DNA from: PALSA-1353 sp036267155
Lineage (GTDB): Bacteria; Planctomycetota; Phycisphaerae; Tepidisphaerales; Tepidisphaeraceae
NCBI GenBank assembly: GCA_036267155.1
Contig: DATAWP010000032.1
Coordinates: 29,008-93,007 of the forward strand
Length of the DNA stretch: 64,000 nt
Direction of reading: 5' to 3'
Positions 17,742 to 25,808 of this stretch are shown one piece after another. Each line of letters begins with the position of its first letter. Position 1 is the first letter of the stretch. The notes below the pieces were generated by a model that worked only from the letters and a program-made list of their open reading frames with translations, ran no database searches and was not told the origin of the DNA. The position numbers were made by a program, and so were the translations under genes.

Positions 17742-18959
17742 TCATTCGCCCTCAGCGGCCGCGACCGGGGTTGGGGCCGCGGCGACGCTGCGGTTATCCG
17801 CCATTCCCTTGTTCTGCAAAACGGCCTGGCGGATTTCCTGGGCCAAATCCTTGTTGTCGGCGAGGAATTGCTTGGAATTTTCCCGGCCCTGGCCGAGACG
17901 GGTGGTTTTGAAATTGAACCACGCCCCGCTCTTGTCCACGACGTTTACCAGGACGGCCAGATCGAGCAGGTCGCCCTCGTAGCTGATGCCGCGGTCGAAC
18001 ATGATGTCGAATTCCGCCTCCCGAAACGGTGGAGCGATCTTATTTTTCACCACGCGGGCGCGGGTGCGGTTTCCGATGGAAACCTCGGCATCCTTGATCG
18101 TGCCGGTTCGGCGGACGTCGATGCGGACGCTGGCGTAGAACTTCAGGGCCCGGCCGCCGGGCGTGGTTTCGGGATTGCCGAACATTACGCCGATCTTTTC
18201 GCGAATCTGATTGATGAAAATGACCGTGGCTCGGCTCTTGGAAATGGCGCCGGTGAGTTTGCGCATGGCCTGGCTCATGAGGCGGGCCTGCAACCCAACG
18301 TGGATGTCGCCCATGTCACCTTCGATTTCCGCGCGGGGAATCAGGGCGGCCACCGAGTCGATGACGATCACGTCCACCGCATTGGAACGAACGAGCAGTT
18401 CGCAAATATCCAGGGCCTGTTCGCCGGTATCCGGTTGGGAGACCAGCAGATCGTCTAATTTCACGCCAAGTCGCTTGGCCCAGGAGGGATCCAGGGCGTG
18501 TTCCGCGTCGATGAACGCCGCCACGCCTCCGGCCTTCTGGGCGTTGGCGATGATGTGCAGAGTCAGCGTGGTTTTGCCGCTGGATTCCGGTCCGAAGATT
18601 TCCAGAACGCGTCCCCTGGGCACACCGTTGCCGCCGAGGGCGATGTCCAGGCTTAGCGAGCCGGTGGGAATGCCGTCCACCGTGGCTTTCTGATCGCCGT
18701 CGAGTTTCATGACGGCCCCTTTTCCGAATTGTTTTTCGATTTGCTGAACGGCCCGGTTCAGGGCCGAATCACGGGCGGCATCGTGTGGCGGAATCCTGGA
18801 AGCCGGTGGCTTGGGCGATTCCTTCACTTCACGAACGACCGGTTCACGCCCGACCGATTCACGCCCGACCGATTCACGTGGGGCGGATTCACGTTGAACG
18901 GCTGCGGACGACGGGGAATGGTCCTTCTTCGCGTCCGTCTTTTCGAGGGACTTGATCAC
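17742..18959 (-). CDS. recA: Recombinase RecA with N-terminal repeat extension
   Basis: This is the RecA recombinase for homologous recombination and SOS signalling. Walker A GPESSGKT is at 123-130, Walker B-like VDVIVIDSVAAL follows, and FINQIREKIGVMFGNPETTPGG is present in parts typical of loop L2. Compared with E. coli, where Walker A begins at 66, the protein has about 57 extra N-terminal residues. These include an xxxRE pentad array (SAPRE, SVGRE, SVGRE, PVVRE). The start is GTG 18959, supported by AAGGAG eight bases upstream; no later start keeps the conserved QIEKQFGKGA helix. The C-terminus is short and Ala-rich. Confidence 0.97.
   Translation of the reverse strand: MIKSLEKTDAKKDHSPSSAAVQRESAPRESVGRESVGREPVVREVKESPKPPASRIPPHDAARDSALNRAVQQIEKQFGKGAVMKLDGDQKATVDGIPTGSLSLDIALGGNGVPRGRVLEIFGPESSGKTTLTLHIIANAQKAGGVAAFIDAEHALDPSWAKRLGVKLDDLLVSQPDTGEQALDICELLVRSNAVDVIVIDSVAALIPRAEIEGDMGDIHVGLQARLMSQAMRKLTGAISKSRATVIFINQIREKIGVMFGNPETTPGGRALKFYASVRIDVRRTGTIKDAEVSIGNRTRARVVKNKIAPPFREAEFDIMFDRGISYEGDLLDLAVLVNVVDKSGAWFNFKTTRLGQGRENSKQFLADNKDLAQEIRQAVLQNKGMADNRSVAAAPTPVAAAEGE
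18828..18902 (-). repeat. 15-bp tandem repeat, five units, in 5' end of recA
   Basis: There are five head-to-tail 15-base units, each beginning TTCACG on the plus strand (18828, 18843, 18858, 18873, 18888). Units two and three are identical. They encode the RE-ending pentapeptides in the RecA N-terminal extension and keep the frame. Confidence 0.88.
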
Positions 18960-19095
18960 GGCAGACTCCTTTTCGCCGGGTATCTTGTTCAGCCGGCGCT
19001 ATTTGACGGTGACTTAATGCGGGCGAATCGAGGCGGACGAATGCCGCCTCAAAAGCCCCGCAACTGAACTCGACGGAAGTCACCATACCGTCCCT

Positions 19096-19110
19096 GTTCA
19101 GTGTTTGTTC
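19096..19110. promoter_or_regulatory. GTTC-N7-GTTC direct repeat upstream of recA (candidate LexA/SOS site)
   Basis: GTTC occurs twice with exactly seven bases between, 137 bases upstream of the recA start. GTTC-N7-GTTC is the known LexA box of Alphaproteobacteria. Seeing it upstream of recA here suggests SOS control by a LexA with similar specificity. No lexA gene is visible in the window. Confidence 0.45.
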
Positions 19111-19163
19111 GGGTATCATATCCAGCATCGGATCGATTGCAAATGGAAATTCAGAAAAAATTT

Positions 19164-19718
19164 TCAGTCGACCGGAACAGCAAATTTCGCGACGGTTACG
19201 TACGTCGGACCTTCTCTGTCCAATCGGCTTTCGATCAATGAAAATTCGTCGGGATCGAAGTCGAGTTCGGCCATTCCGGCGGCCGCCGCGATCCCGGCGC
19301 TCCGCGCGGAAGTGGAGACGCGATCTTTGATTCGGATTAAGGTCACATGCGGCGTCCAGCGGCGAGGCTCCAGCGGGAATCCCGCCGCGTGTGCGGCATG
19401 GTCGATGTCGCTCTGCAGTTTTGCGCAGTGCAGGTCGTGGTCGTTCAACGCCGCCGCGACTATCCGTACCGGCCCATTCGGCGGGAAGCAGACGATGCCC
19501 GCCGTCGTCAGTCGGGTCGGTCCCATCTCGACCGCTCGCAACTGCTGCACAATCCGGGGCAATGCCTCATCCGCCGTTTCGCCGAGAAATTTCAGCGTGA
19601 GATGAAGTTGGCTCGGTCGCACCGATTTACCGCCGAAGATCGGATGCAACATTTCCTGCATCCGTTGCAGATGTCGGCGGAGATGCTCTGGCAACTCGAT
19701 GGCGATAAACAAACGCAT
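19164..19718 (-). CDS. thpR: RNA 2',3'-cyclic phosphodiesterase (ThpR/LigT family)
   Basis: The 184-residue 2H phosphoesterase has the two HxTx catalytic motifs, HLTLKFLG near 40 and HVTLIRI near 125, and the usual RLFIAIELPE start. The family opens 2',3'-cyclic phosphates on RNA ends and was first known as a tRNA ligase. The TTG one codon upstream is rejected in favour of ATG 19718. It is transcribed away from the pfkB gene end, with a palindrome between. Confidence 0.9.
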   Translation of the reverse strand: MRLFIAIELPEHLRRHLQRMQEMLHPIFGGKSVRPSQLHLTLKFLGETADEALPRIVQQLRAVEMGPTRLTTAGIVCFPPNGPVRIVAAALNDHDLHCAKLQSDIDHAAHAAGFPLEPRRWTPHVTLIRIKDRVSTSARSAGIAAAAGMAELDFDPDEFSLIESRLDREGPTYVTVAKFAVPVD

Positions 19719-19722
19719 CAAT

Positions 19723-19793
19723 CAATTTTACCGCGGAGACGCGGAGATCGCAGAGAAATGCCTCCGCGTTTTCTGCGTCTACGGTAAAAATTG
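19723..19793. repeat. Imperfect long inverted repeat (intergenic palindrome)
   Basis: The left arm 19723-19755 (starting CAATTTTACCGCGGAGACGC) pairs imperfectly with the right arm 19761-19793, around a 5-base loop. It lies between pfkB and thpR. Such GCGGAGACGCGGAG-type palindromes are typical intergenic elements in planctomycetes. It may act as a terminator for pfkB. Confidence 0.75.
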
Positions 19794-19807
19794 TCTTTTT
19801 TTGAAAT

Positions 19808-20710
19808 TCAAAAACTCATCGCGGATTTGAATTTGTCCCAGCGATCGTCGATCTGGTCGCGGGTGGCCGCGGACAGGCCGGCAAGCGAGAAATCGGAAAT
19901 CGTGAAGCTCGCCACGACCGTCCCGAACGCCAGGGCGCGTTTCAGCGTCGCGCTGCTGAGGTTTCCCTGCGTGGCCAGGTATCCCATCATTCCCCCAGCA
20001 AAGCTGTCGCCGGCGCCGGTGGGGTCGACAACTTTGTCGGCCGGGAAGGCGGGCAGCACGAAGGTGTCACGCTGGCTCACCAGCAGACAGCCATGCTCGC
20101 CTTTTTTGATGACGACGAATTTCGGGCCCATTTTCAGAACATCCCTCGCGGCAACGATCAGGTTTTTCTGGTCGGTGAGAAGCCGGGCCTCGCCATCGTT
20201 CAGGACCAGACCGTGAGTTTTGGACAACAGTTTCTCCAACTGCTGCCGCTCGGTTTGAATCCAGAGGTTCATCGTGTCGGCCACGGCCAACTTGACCGAT
20301 TTAAGCATCGCCAGCGCCTCTTGCTGGAGAACGGGATGGGTATTGGCAAGGAACACATATTGGCTGTCGAGGAACTCCGCGGGAATTTTCGGCGCCCGCT
20401 CGGCCAGGACGTTCAGATCGACCTCGACGGTGACGGCTTCGTTCATGTCCTTCAGATAGGACCCGTGCCAGCGGAAGGTTTTGGATCCCTTGCGGATTTC
20501 CAGCCCGGCGGTGTTGACGCCCCGGCCGGCAAAAACGTTCAGAAGGTTTTTTGGGCAATCCTCGCCGACGACTCCGACGAGGCGCACGGGCGAAAAGAAC
20601 GAGGCCGCGTATGCGAAATAGATCGCCGATCCGCCGATGACATCCTGCCGCGAGCCGAACGGCGTTTCGACGGTGTCGATTCCGATGGATCCGGTGACCA
20701 TGAGGGACAT
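19808..20710 (-). CDS. PfkB-family carbohydrate/nucleoside kinase
   Basis: The 300-residue kinase starts SLMVTGSIGIDTVETPFG. The second PfkB signature DPTGAGDSFAGGMMGYLA at about 245 includes the catalytic Asp, and an early GGSA motif (VIGGSAIYFAYAAS) is present. The family phosphorylates sugars or nucleosides such as ribose or adenosine; the substrate is not determined here. The frame is open 78 codons further upstream, but that part covers the intergenic repeat and is rejected. ATG 20710 and 20701 are both possible; neither has a strong ribosome site. Confidence 0.88.
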   Translation of the reverse strand: MSLMVTGSIGIDTVETPFGSRQDVIGGSAIYFAYAASFFSPVRLVGVVGEDCPKNLLNVFAGRGVNTAGLEIRKGSKTFRWHGSYLKDMNEAVTVEVDLNVLAERAPKIPAEFLDSQYVFLANTHPVLQQEALAMLKSVKLAVADTMNLWIQTERQQLEKLLSKTHGLVLNDGEARLLTDQKNLIVAARDVLKMGPKFVVIKKGEHGCLLVSQRDTFVLPAFPADKVVDPTGAGDSFAGGMMGYLATQGNLSSATLKRALAFGTVVASFTISDFSLAGLSAATRDQIDDRWDKFKSAMSF

Positions 20711-20724
20711 GGAAACTAAACTAG

Positions 20725-20792
20725 AAGTTGCAAGTACAAGTTGCAAGTACAAGTTGGATGATTCGCTTGCAACTTGTATTTGCCACTTGCAC
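20725..20792. repeat. Tandem 13-mer with inverted copy, between divergent pfkB and methyltransferase genes
   Basis: AAGTTGCAAGTAC occurs twice in tandem (20725-20737, 20738-20750), followed by AAGTTG. A partial inverted copy (CTTGCAACTTG) begins at about 20765, so the region can form a hairpin. It occupies most of the divergent promoter gap. Confidence 0.8.
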
Positions 20793-20841
20793 GTTCCTCC
20801 ATCCGTTTTATGTCCGGCGTCTTCCCCGCTAGGATAAGGCG

Positions 20842-21441
20842 ATGCCGCCGCCGGCTTATCTGCGTCCGTATCTCGAAGCCGCCGAGCGGCATGGGGCAAA
20901 ATTCGAATCGCTGCTGTGGGCGAACCCATCGGCCCAGGCGGCACGGTTCGCGGCGCTGGCGCGCTGGAGCGAATTGAATGGCCGAATCGTGCTCGACGCC
21001 GGGTGTGGACGGGCCGATCTACTGGAATATCTGCTCGATCAGCGCATCCAGCCGGCCCGGTACATCGGAATCGAAGCGGTCGAAGCGCTGGCCGAGGCTG
21101 CGGAAACGAATAACCGCCCCCATGCGGCGATCCTACGCGGCGACTTTGTCGATCAGCCGGCGCTTCTCGATCAACACGCTCACGTCATCGTCTTCTGCGG
21201 ATCGCTCAATACGCTTTCGCCTGATGATTTTTATCAAACGCTTCGGCTGGCCTGGCAATACACGCACAGCGAATTGGCGTTCAATTTTCTCTGCTCGCCG
21301 CGGCTGGCATCGGGCAAGCATCTCACCTGGCACCCAATCTCCGACGTGCAGGAATTCGCGTACAGCTTGAGCAGCGATATCGCGTTGGACGACAGCTATC
21401 GCAAGGGCGACTGCACCATCGTTATACGAAAAGCGGAATAA
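20842..21441 (+). CDS. Class I SAM-dependent methyltransferase
   Basis: The 199-residue protein has SAM-binding motif I (IVLDAGCGRADLLEYLL, about 49-65), an acidic residue after beta 2 (YIGIEAVE) and a motif IV-like HVIVFCGSLNTLSPDDF. The substrate is unknown. It is a stand-alone gene divergent from pfkB and convergent with the M20 peptidase gene, ending just before a long palindrome. Confidence 0.85.
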   Translation: MPPPAYLRPYLEAAERHGAKFESLLWANPSAQAARFAALARWSELNGRIVLDAGCGRADLLEYLLDQRIQPARYIGIEAVEALAEAAETNNRPHAAILRGDFVDQPALLDQHAHVIVFCGSLNTLSPDDFYQTLRLAWQYTHSELAFNFLCSPRLASGKHLTWHPISDVQEFAYSLSSDIALDDSYRKGDCTIVIRKAE

Positions 21442-21445
21442 AACA

Positions 21446-21537
21446 TTTTGGCCACAGATAAGAAATCAGATGCACACGGATAAATCGGTATAAATGGTCT
21501 TTATCCGTGTGCATCTGATTTTTATCTGTGGCCAAAA
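21446..21537. repeat. Near-perfect 38-bp inverted repeat, probable bidirectional terminator
   Basis: The left arm 21446-21484 and right arm 21500-21537 (starting TTTTGGCCACAGATAA on either strand) differ by a single inserted base, with a 15-base loop. It sits exactly between convergent genes and ends in T/A runs on both sides. It fits a bidirectional terminator and belongs to a repeated class of intergenic palindromes. Confidence 0.85.
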
Positions 21538-21546
21538 ATCTTTGCA

Positions 21547-22932
21547 TCAATGTTTTGGTTCCAGCCGAGCAAGGCGGTCATATAGCACGGCGGCGGTTCG
21601 AGAACCCGCTTGGAGGGCATCCAGGTCGAACTTCTCGTTGGGGGAATGAACGCAATCGTCGGGCAAACCGAACCCAACCAGAAGCGTGTCGATGCCCAGG
21701 TTGGATTTGATCAGCTCAACGACCGGAATGCTCGCCCCCGCACGGACCAGCGCCGGACGCGTGCCGAAGCCGGCTTCGATCGCTTCGGATGCGAGATCGA
21801 CGGCCACGCTGTGGGTGGAGATCATGACGGCCGGGGTTTGGCCGTGGCAAACCATTTCGAGGGCGACGCATTTGGGGCAGCGCTGGCGCATCGCTTCGGC
21901 GAACGCATCGCGGAGGGCGACGGGGTCTTGTTCGGGAACGAGACGCATCGAAACCTTCGCGGAGGCGGTGGACGCGATCACCGTTTTGGCGCCGGGGCCT
22001 TCGTATCCGCCGGTGATTCCGTTGATGTCGCACGTCGGCCTGGCCCAGAGCCGTTCGAGGGCGCTGTAGCCAACTTCGCCGCTGAGGCCGGGTAATTTCA
22101 GTTCCGCGGCAAATTGTTTTTCGTCGAACGGAAGCTTGGCCCACATCAGCCGCTCCTCGGCCGTCGGCGGGATGACCTTGTCGTAATAGCCGGGAATATT
22201 CACCCGGCCGTCGCGGTCGTGAAGCGTGGCCAGCAATTCGCACAGGACGTTGATCGGGTTGGGCACGGCCCCGCCGTACAAGCCGCTGTGCAGATCGTGG
22301 GAAGCCGCGGTGATCGTCAGCTCCATGTAGATCAAGCCGCGCAGGCAGTAGGTGATGGCCGGGATTCCGCGTGCGAATTGGGTGCTGTCGCTGATGACAG
22401 CCACGTCGGCTCGCAAATCATCGCGATGCGCGCGGATGAAATCGGCGAGATTTTCCGAGCCGATTTCCTCTTCCCCCTCGACCAGAAGGGTGAGGTTGAC
22501 CGGCAGTCCGCCATGCGCCTGCCACGCCATGATCGCTTCCACGTGGGCCCAGACCTGCCCCTTGTCATCCGCCGAGCCGCGGGCGTAGATGGCGTTGGCG
22601 CGCACGGTCGGCTCGAACGGCGGCGTGGTCCACAGATTCAGCGGCTCCGGCGGCTGCACATCGTAATGGCCGTAAAACAAAACAGTCGGGCGGCCGGGGA
22701 TATGCTTGTTCTTCGCCACGACGGCCGGATGACCCTTCCCGCTGGCGACAGGCATGATCTTCACATCCAGGCCGGTGAAGGAAAGCTGATCCGCCAGCCA
22801 CTGGGCGCAACGCTGCATGTCGGGTTTGTGCGCTGGTTGGGTGCTGATGCTTGGAATGGACAGGAATTCCTTCAATGCCGCGATACATTGTTGGCGGCGA
22901 GAGTCGATGGTCTGCAAAACGGCTTGAAGCAT
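21547..22932 (-). CDS. M20-family metallopeptidase (dipeptidase)
   Basis: The 461-residue zinc peptidase has metal ligands in YGHYDVQPP (His), GSADDKGQ (Asp), EGEEEIGSEN (Glu pair) and the C-terminal CVHSPNEKF. The dimerisation domain insertion lies at about 205-330. Family members (CNDP/PepV-like) cleave dipeptides or act as aminoacyl deacetylases in the cytoplasm. There is no signal peptide. It is monocistronic or leads nothing downstream; the gene ends at the palindrome. Confidence 0.92.
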   Translation of the reverse strand: MLQAVLQTIDSRRQQCIAALKEFLSIPSISTQPAHKPDMQRCAQWLADQLSFTGLDVKIMPVASGKGHPAVVAKNKHIPGRPTVLFYGHYDVQPPEPLNLWTTPPFEPTVRANAIYARGSADDKGQVWAHVEAIMAWQAHGGLPVNLTLLVEGEEEIGSENLADFIRAHRDDLRADVAVISDSTQFARGIPAITYCLRGLIYMELTITAASHDLHSGLYGGAVPNPINVLCELLATLHDRDGRVNIPGYYDKVIPPTAEERLMWAKLPFDEKQFAAELKLPGLSGEVGYSALERLWARPTCDINGITGGYEGPGAKTVIASTASAKVSMRLVPEQDPVALRDAFAEAMRQRCPKCVALEMVCHGQTPAVMISTHSVAVDLASEAIEAGFGTRPALVRAGASIPVVELIKSNLGIDTLLVGFGLPDDCVHSPNEKFDLDALQAGSRTAAVLYDRLARLEPKH

Positions 22933-22989
22933 TCTTGAAGATTACCCGGTTACCCAAAGATTGTGAATTTGCATTCTGACGGAGCGGCG

Positions 22990-23160
22990 TCATCTGCTGG
23001 GATGCCGCAGGGGATAAACCGTCCAGAAATACAGAATCAGCAGCAGCGCCATCCACAGCGCAAAGACCACGCACAGCACCTTGAACAGCCGGGGATGCGG
23101 TTTGAGCTGCGGATGCGGCTGGGCAGCCTGTGGGTCTTGCGGTTGTTCCGGCTTGGGCAT
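22990..23160 (-). CDS. Small single-pass membrane protein (56 residues)
   Basis: A short frame begins at ATG 23160 and ends at a TGA at 22990. It encodes a Pro/Gln-rich N-terminus (about 25 residues), then one hydrophobic helix (VLCVVFALWMALLLILYFW), then a basic tail. The ATG overlaps the stop of the upstream Minf_1886-like gene as TAATG, which argues for translational coupling. No family is recognised. Confidence 0.6.
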   Translation of the reverse strand: MPKPEQPQDPQAAQPHPQLKPHPRLFKVLCVVFALWMALLLILYFWTVYPLRHPSR

Positions 23161-23561
23161 TATTCCAACGCGATGTGATAGGCGGCTTCAAACGCCTTCG
23201 CGAAATCGTAGACGTTGCGGAAATCCTCGATGGTGTCCGAAGGCGCGGTTGCCATCACCTTTTGTTGGGTCAAGCTAAATACGATCTGGCCGAAGTCCAG
23301 CGTGGAAGTAATGTTCCACCGGCGAAGGACGGTCTGAGCAAGAAATCCCCATTGGCGGATCGCCAGTTCCCGCAGGCCGTGACATAACTGCTGGCCCGTC
23401 ACGTGCCTGGCGCATCGGGGATTTTTCGGCGGACCATATAGGCGGTGGACGGTATACGCCAACCCCTGTTGCACGAATTCGTATGCCTGGAGCGGATAGG
23501 CCCCAAGATCGGGTCCGCGGTGGAGAAGGACTTGTTTTTGGACTTGGCCCGGGGGAGGCAT
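23160..23561 (-). CDS. Minf_1886-like protein (Verrucomicrobia/Planctomycetes-restricted)
   Basis: The 133-residue protein resembles the Verruco/Plancto-restricted family: DLGAYPLQAYEFVQQGLAYT, then HVTGQQLCHGLRELAIRQWG, then TSTLDFGQIVFSLTQQ and EDFRNVYDFAKAFE. Function is unknown. The long frame extending upstream on this strand is a shadow of the TolC-like gene; ATG 23561 gives the family's usual length of about 130. It overlaps the next small gene by a TAATG junction. Confidence 0.8.
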   Translation of the reverse strand: MPPPGQVQKQVLLHRGPDLGAYPLQAYEFVQQGLAYTVHRLYGPPKNPRCARHVTGQQLCHGLRELAIRQWGFLAQTVLRRWNITSTLDFGQIVFSLTQQKVMATAPSDTIEDFRNVYDFAKAFEAAYHIALE

Positions 23562-23681
23562 GAACGGCTTTATATCATGCCGCCCCGCCGTCAGACAAGC
23601 CAAAAGCAGTCGATCGCATGGCATTTCAAAATGCCGGGCACCGGGGCGAGACATGCGTCGATGATTTGCTATCATGCACGC

Positions 23682-25442
23682 ATGGTGCTGAGAACTTTCC
23701 TGGGCGCGGGGGTTTTGGCGTTGTCGGTGGGAATGGGGATCGTCGGATGCGATCTCGCCCCGCCGGATGTTTTTGACCCGCAACTGCTGCAACAGGACGA
23801 GCGCACTCACGCGCCGGAGGTCAAACCCGCGGCGCTGCGCCCGTTGCCGACCACGCGCGAAGGCGCTTTCGCCGACATCGGGCCGCAGGGACAAACCGAG
23901 ATTAACGGCCGTCCCGTGCGCCCATCGACCGGGCCGGATTTGGATAGTGATCCGATCATCCGCATGAGCCTGCACGAGATTATCCATCGGGCGATGGCCA
24001 ACAATCACGACGTGAAGGTCGCCGCCTATCAGCCGGCCATCGAAGGTGCCCGGGTGATCGAGGCTTCCGCCAATTTCGATCCAGCCTTTTTCGCCAATAT
24101 TCAATATCAGAACAAAAACGACGCCACCGGTGGGAGCATCTTCAACAGCTTCAACGGCGGGATCCCGTTCGTCTCGCTCGCCACTCAGACCGAACAGAAC
24201 ACGTTTCAGACCGGACTTCAACAGAACCTTGGCAGCGGCGGACAGGTTCAACTGCAATATCAAAACACGTACAACTGGTTCAGTCCCCAGCAGACACTTT
24301 ATAATCCGTTTTATCAGAGCAACCTGAGCCTGTCGCTGAATCAGCCGTTGCTGAAAAACTTCGGCTATGACGTGAACCACGCGCAGATCACGATCAATCG
24401 TCTCAATCAGAAAGTCGATCTGCTGGAATTCCGCAAGGCCGTCGAGCAGAACGCCTCGGATATCGAGAAAGCCTACTGGCAACTCGTTCAGACGGAACGC
24501 GACATCCGGATTCAGCAGCAACTCGTCGCCCAGACCGAATCAACCTACAACATTCTGTACAAGCGTTTGCAGCAGCGCATCGACGTGAGCCCGCTGCAAG
24601 TGGCGCAGGCCCAGACTCAGCTTGAACTGCGGCGAAGCCAGTTGATTTCGTTCAAATCGCAGGCCCGCGATCTGTCGGACCAGCTCAAGGCGCTGATGAG
24701 CGATCCGGAATTTCCGGTCACGTCGAACATCGTGATTCTCCCGGCCGACCCTCCGCTGGAGGATCGCGTCGAATTCGATCTTCAGGATGAGATCGACACC
24801 GCGATGGAAAACCGCCTGGAGCTGGGAGAGCAGCAATTGAAAGTCGATGCGGCGACGGTCACCGTGGGCGTCGCGAAAAATAATCTGCTTCCTGAATTGG
24901 ATTTCATCGGCTCGCTCGGCCCGGAAGGCGCCGGCGGCGATTTGGGCTCCTCAATCACCAGCAATTCCGAAATGAACCACTGGGAATTCGCCGCCGGGTT
25001 CAAATTGCAGGTTCCCCTGGGCAATCGCGCCGCCCGCGCGATCTGGAAGCGGGCGCTGCTGCAGCGCATGCAGGCCATCGAGCAGTACCGGTCCTACGTC
25101 GAGCAAATTGCCGTGGACGTGAAGACGAGCGCCCGGGCGGTGTATACCACGTGGGAGATCATCCGCTCCAGCCGTCGATCGCGTTTTGCGGCCGAGGACG
25201 CCCTGACGCGCATCAACACCCGCGAGCGCAGCGGCGAGCCGCTGACTCCCGAATTCGTTCAGACCAAGCTTCAGCTTCAGGATGCCCTGGCCGAGTCGCT
25301 GGAGAACGAGGCCGAAGCGATCGCGAACTACAACATTGCCCTGGCCGATCTTGAGAAGGCCAAGGGAACGCTGTTGCGTTACAACAACGTCGTTCTGCAG
25401 GAAGAGCCGATCAAGATGGAGAGCAACGGGCTGATGCGATAG
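23682..25442 (+). CDS. TolC-family outer membrane efflux lipoprotein
   Basis: The 586-residue protein has a lipoprotein signal (LGAGVLALSVGMGIVGC, lipobox IVGC) and two OEP-type helical/barrel repeats (about 130-350 and 370-570). The coiled-coil helices are Gln/Glu-rich, for example LQVAQAQTQLELRRSQLISF. It would form the outer-membrane channel of an efflux or secretion system. No adaptor or inner-membrane pump is adjacent. The start at ATG 23682 places the signal at the N-terminus; the longer frame upstream overlaps the divergent gene. Confidence 0.88.
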   Translation: MVLRTFLGAGVLALSVGMGIVGCDLAPPDVFDPQLLQQDERTHAPEVKPAALRPLPTTREGAFADIGPQGQTEINGRPVRPSTGPDLDSDPIIRMSLHEIIHRAMANNHDVKVAAYQPAIEGARVIEASANFDPAFFANIQYQNKNDATGGSIFNSFNGGIPFVSLATQTEQNTFQTGLQQNLGSGGQVQLQYQNTYNWFSPQQTLYNPFYQSNLSLSLNQPLLKNFGYDVNHAQITINRLNQKVDLLEFRKAVEQNASDIEKAYWQLVQTERDIRIQQQLVAQTESTYNILYKRLQQRIDVSPLQVAQAQTQLELRRSQLISFKSQARDLSDQLKALMSDPEFPVTSNIVILPADPPLEDRVEFDLQDEIDTAMENRLELGEQQLKVDAATVTVGVAKNNLLPELDFIGSLGPEGAGGDLGSSITSNSEMNHWEFAAGFKLQVPLGNRAARAIWKRALLQRMQAIEQYRSYVEQIAVDVKTSARAVYTTWEIIRSSRRSRFAAEDALTRINTRERSGEPLTPEFVQTKLQLQDALAESLENEAEAIANYNIALADLEKAKGTLLRYNNVVLQEEPIKMESNGLMR

Positions 25443-25508
25443 CGCGCCCCGCCACCGTCGCGCGGCCTGCCGACGTCACTCGGCGGGAGCATCGATTCAA
25501 AACCCGCA

Positions 25509-25796
25509 ATGAAATTTCAAATCCTCGGCCAGAATCGCGACACCGGTGCTCGGATGACCTTGGAATTCCAGGCCGAGAGCAAAGCCGCCGCCGAGCGCAA
25601 GGCCACGGGCCAGGGAATGTCCGTTCATCGCGTCATCGATATCACCGACGGCTACCCGCCCTTGGCCCACGCCCCCAACCCCCGAGCAGGCAACGCGCAT
25701 CGATCCCGCGGCGGAAAGATCAAAGCGATTTTGCTTCTGCTGATTCTTCTGGCTGTCGCCTGGTATTTTCGCGGCTGGATTATGCAGCGGCTTTGA
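25509..25796 (+). CDS. Small membrane protein of unknown function
   Basis: The 95-residue protein has a compact N-terminal domain (MKFQILGQNRDTGARMTLEF, then ESKAAAERKATGQGM), which resembles the small beta-alpha module seen at the start of GspF-type proteins. A polar linker and one C-terminal membrane helix (AILLLLILLAVAWYF) follow. It lies 66 bases after the TolC-like gene on the same strand, so the two may be cotranscribed. Confidence 0.65.
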   Translation: MKFQILGQNRDTGARMTLEFQAESKAAAERKATGQGMSVHRVIDITDGYPPLAHAPNPRAGNAHRSRGGKIKAILLLLILLAVAWYFRGWIMQRL

Positions 25797-25808
25797 TAGG
25801 GGGAATGT

